NCBI GenBank assembly: GCA_030154385.1
Contig: JASKJZ010000020.1
Location: 1 to 15,287, forward strand
Length of the DNA stretch: 15,287 bases
DNA from: Clostridiales bacterium
GTDB lineage: Bacteria > Bacillota_A > Clostridia > Lachnospirales > Lachnospiraceae
Direction: 5' to 3'
Translations under genes and position numbers: made by a program
Notes under the pieces: generated by a model
Database searches by the model: none
What the model was told of the DNA's origin: nothing
What the model saw: the letters and a program-made list of their open reading frames with translations, nothing else
Shown: piece after piece, positions 14,619-15,287 of the stretch
Layout of the letters: every line of letters starts with the position of its first letter
Position numbering within the stretch: the stretch's first letter is position 1

Positions 14619-14630
14619 TTCTTTTTCTCC
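14595..14630 (-). repeat. 18-bp tandem duplication carrying ribosome site and start codon
   Basis: Units 14595-14612 and 14613-14630 differ at one base. Each holds a purine-rich GGAGA site followed by AAATGACA, so the SGNH hydrolase gene has two consecutive in-frame start signals six codons apart. Confidence 0.9.
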
Positions 14631-14642
14631 TTTCCTATGCTG

Positions 14643-15287
14643 CTAGGCATTCCTAACGAAAGACGCCAAAGTACGGGATGGTACCCGGAACATACCACCC
14701 CGTAAGCTTTGCTCGTAACAAAAATTCATAAAATCCACATGACCCCCCAGCTGTTCCTTGGCATAATAAAAAAGACCAAATCGACACCCCATAAAATGAT
14801 CCAACGAAAATACCATCTTATGCGCAATTCCAATTGGGATGAAAGCCTCTCCCTGTTTATAATAAAAACTGGCTTCCTCCTTGTCTCCTTCATAATCTAA
14901 TACACAGCCAAGGGTGACAATTGGCGAATCCACCCTTACTTTTTGATATAATAGTTCATTTGGCACAGTATCCTTCTCACCAAAGTGTTCAGGACTTTCA
15001 GGCTCCCTTGCAAACATCGCAATGTAGTAACATCCTTCTTCCAAAAGCAGCGCTACAGCAGCATATCCTCCTAAAAAGGCAGAGATACCAGCCACATCGT
15101 TTTCTTTCATCGCACTCCCGTCAATGGTTACCACAGCCTTACTTCTATCCTCCATAGTCCGCTGCGTCAGCGTATTATAGCTTTGTGTTAAATCCTGGCA
15201 AAGCTTTCCCGTATAAAGCCGAAGTGCTCCCGTTCGCTCTGTGACAGACCAAAGATGATTATGCGGGGTATGATTCCACTGCCATTG
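14643..15287 (-). CDS. GH43 family glycoside hydrolase, C-terminal part (5' end outside window)
   Basis: The frame is open to the window edge with no start needed, giving the last 214 residues. The visible start QWQWNHTPHNHLWSVTER, then LRLYTG and NTLTQRT, is characteristic of the C-terminal beta-sandwich (concanavalin-like) domain of GH43 beta-xylosidases/alpha-L-arabinofuranosidases. The middle (GGYAAVALLLEEGCYYIAMF) and end (VDFMNFCYEQ) fit the same fold. The catalytic five-blade propeller lies beyond the window, so its Asp/Glu residues cannot be checked. A 170-aa frame from an internal ATG at 15155 is not the true gene. It ends 24 bases before the SGNH hydrolase start, so both are likely in one transcript and act on arabino- or xylo-oligosaccharides; the substrate is inferred. 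Confidence 0.88.
   Translation of the reverse strand, partial: QWQWNHTPHNHLWSVTERTGALRLYTGKLCQDLTQSYNTLTQRTMEDRSKAVVTIDGSAMKENDVAGISAFLGGYAAVALLLEEGCYYIAMFAREPESPEHFGEKDTVPNELLYQKVRVDSPIVTLGCVLDYEGDKEEASFYYKQGEAFIPIGIAHKMVFSLDHFMGCRFGLFYYAKEQLGGHVDFMNFCYEQSLRGGMFRVPSRTLASFVRNA

Noticed and set aside
14643..15155. A complete 170-residue protein starting at 15155
   Set aside because: The frame continues without a stop to the window edge, with clear GH43 C-terminal residues before that ATG, so it is an internal Met.

Overview
The window reads as part of a low-GC Gram-positive anaerobe of the Lachnospiraceae/Clostridiales type. The basis is strong AGGAGG ribosome sites, lipoprotein signal peptides on the secreted proteins, YesM/YesN-type sugar two-component proteins, and a lipoprotein with PSGE repeats and a beta-helix. 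This is inferred from gene content; there is no rRNA or marker gene. All supported genes lie on the minus strand, so transcription runs from high to low coordinates.

In transcription order: (A) 15287-12873 holds the C-terminal part of a GH43 glycoside hydrolase, then a three-part cytoplasmic SGNH/GDSL hydrolase. (B) 12854-11207 holds a MarR regulator and an overlapping gene that fuses a flavodoxin domain to an AANAT-like GNAT acetyltransferase. Their promoter is a consensus TTGACA-N17-TATAAT that overlaps a perfect 46-bp palindrome. (C) 11153-9139 holds a secreted lipoprotein with its own promoter, eight PSGE repeats, a predicted beta-helix and a clear terminator. (D) 9103-5866 holds a YesN-like response regulator and a YesM-like histidine kinase. 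(E) 5809-1029 holds ytfQ, ytfR, ytfT and yjfF, a complete CUT2-type sugar ABC transporter whose parts match the E. coli galactofuranose transporter. A hairpin with a T-run separates the binding-protein gene from the rest. (F) 995-1 holds an oppD/amiE-type peptide-transport ATPase that has lost its first ~90 codons including Walker A, followed by an apparently normal oppF start that runs off the window.

Regions A, D and E suggest a carbohydrate-use locus: GH43 and an esterase-like hydrolase process glycans, the kinase/regulator pair senses a sugar or a loaded binding protein, and YtfQRT-YjfF imports a sugar, probably a furanose. Region B looks like a self-regulated stress or detoxification cassette. 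The sharp join between E and F, with no terminator after yjfF and a headless oppD, is the clearest sign of rearrangement or misassembly. The most striking regulatory element is the palindrome between the SGNH hydrolase and marR. No intergenic stretch exceeds 300 bases, and I saw no tRNA, rRNA, CRISPR array or transposase.
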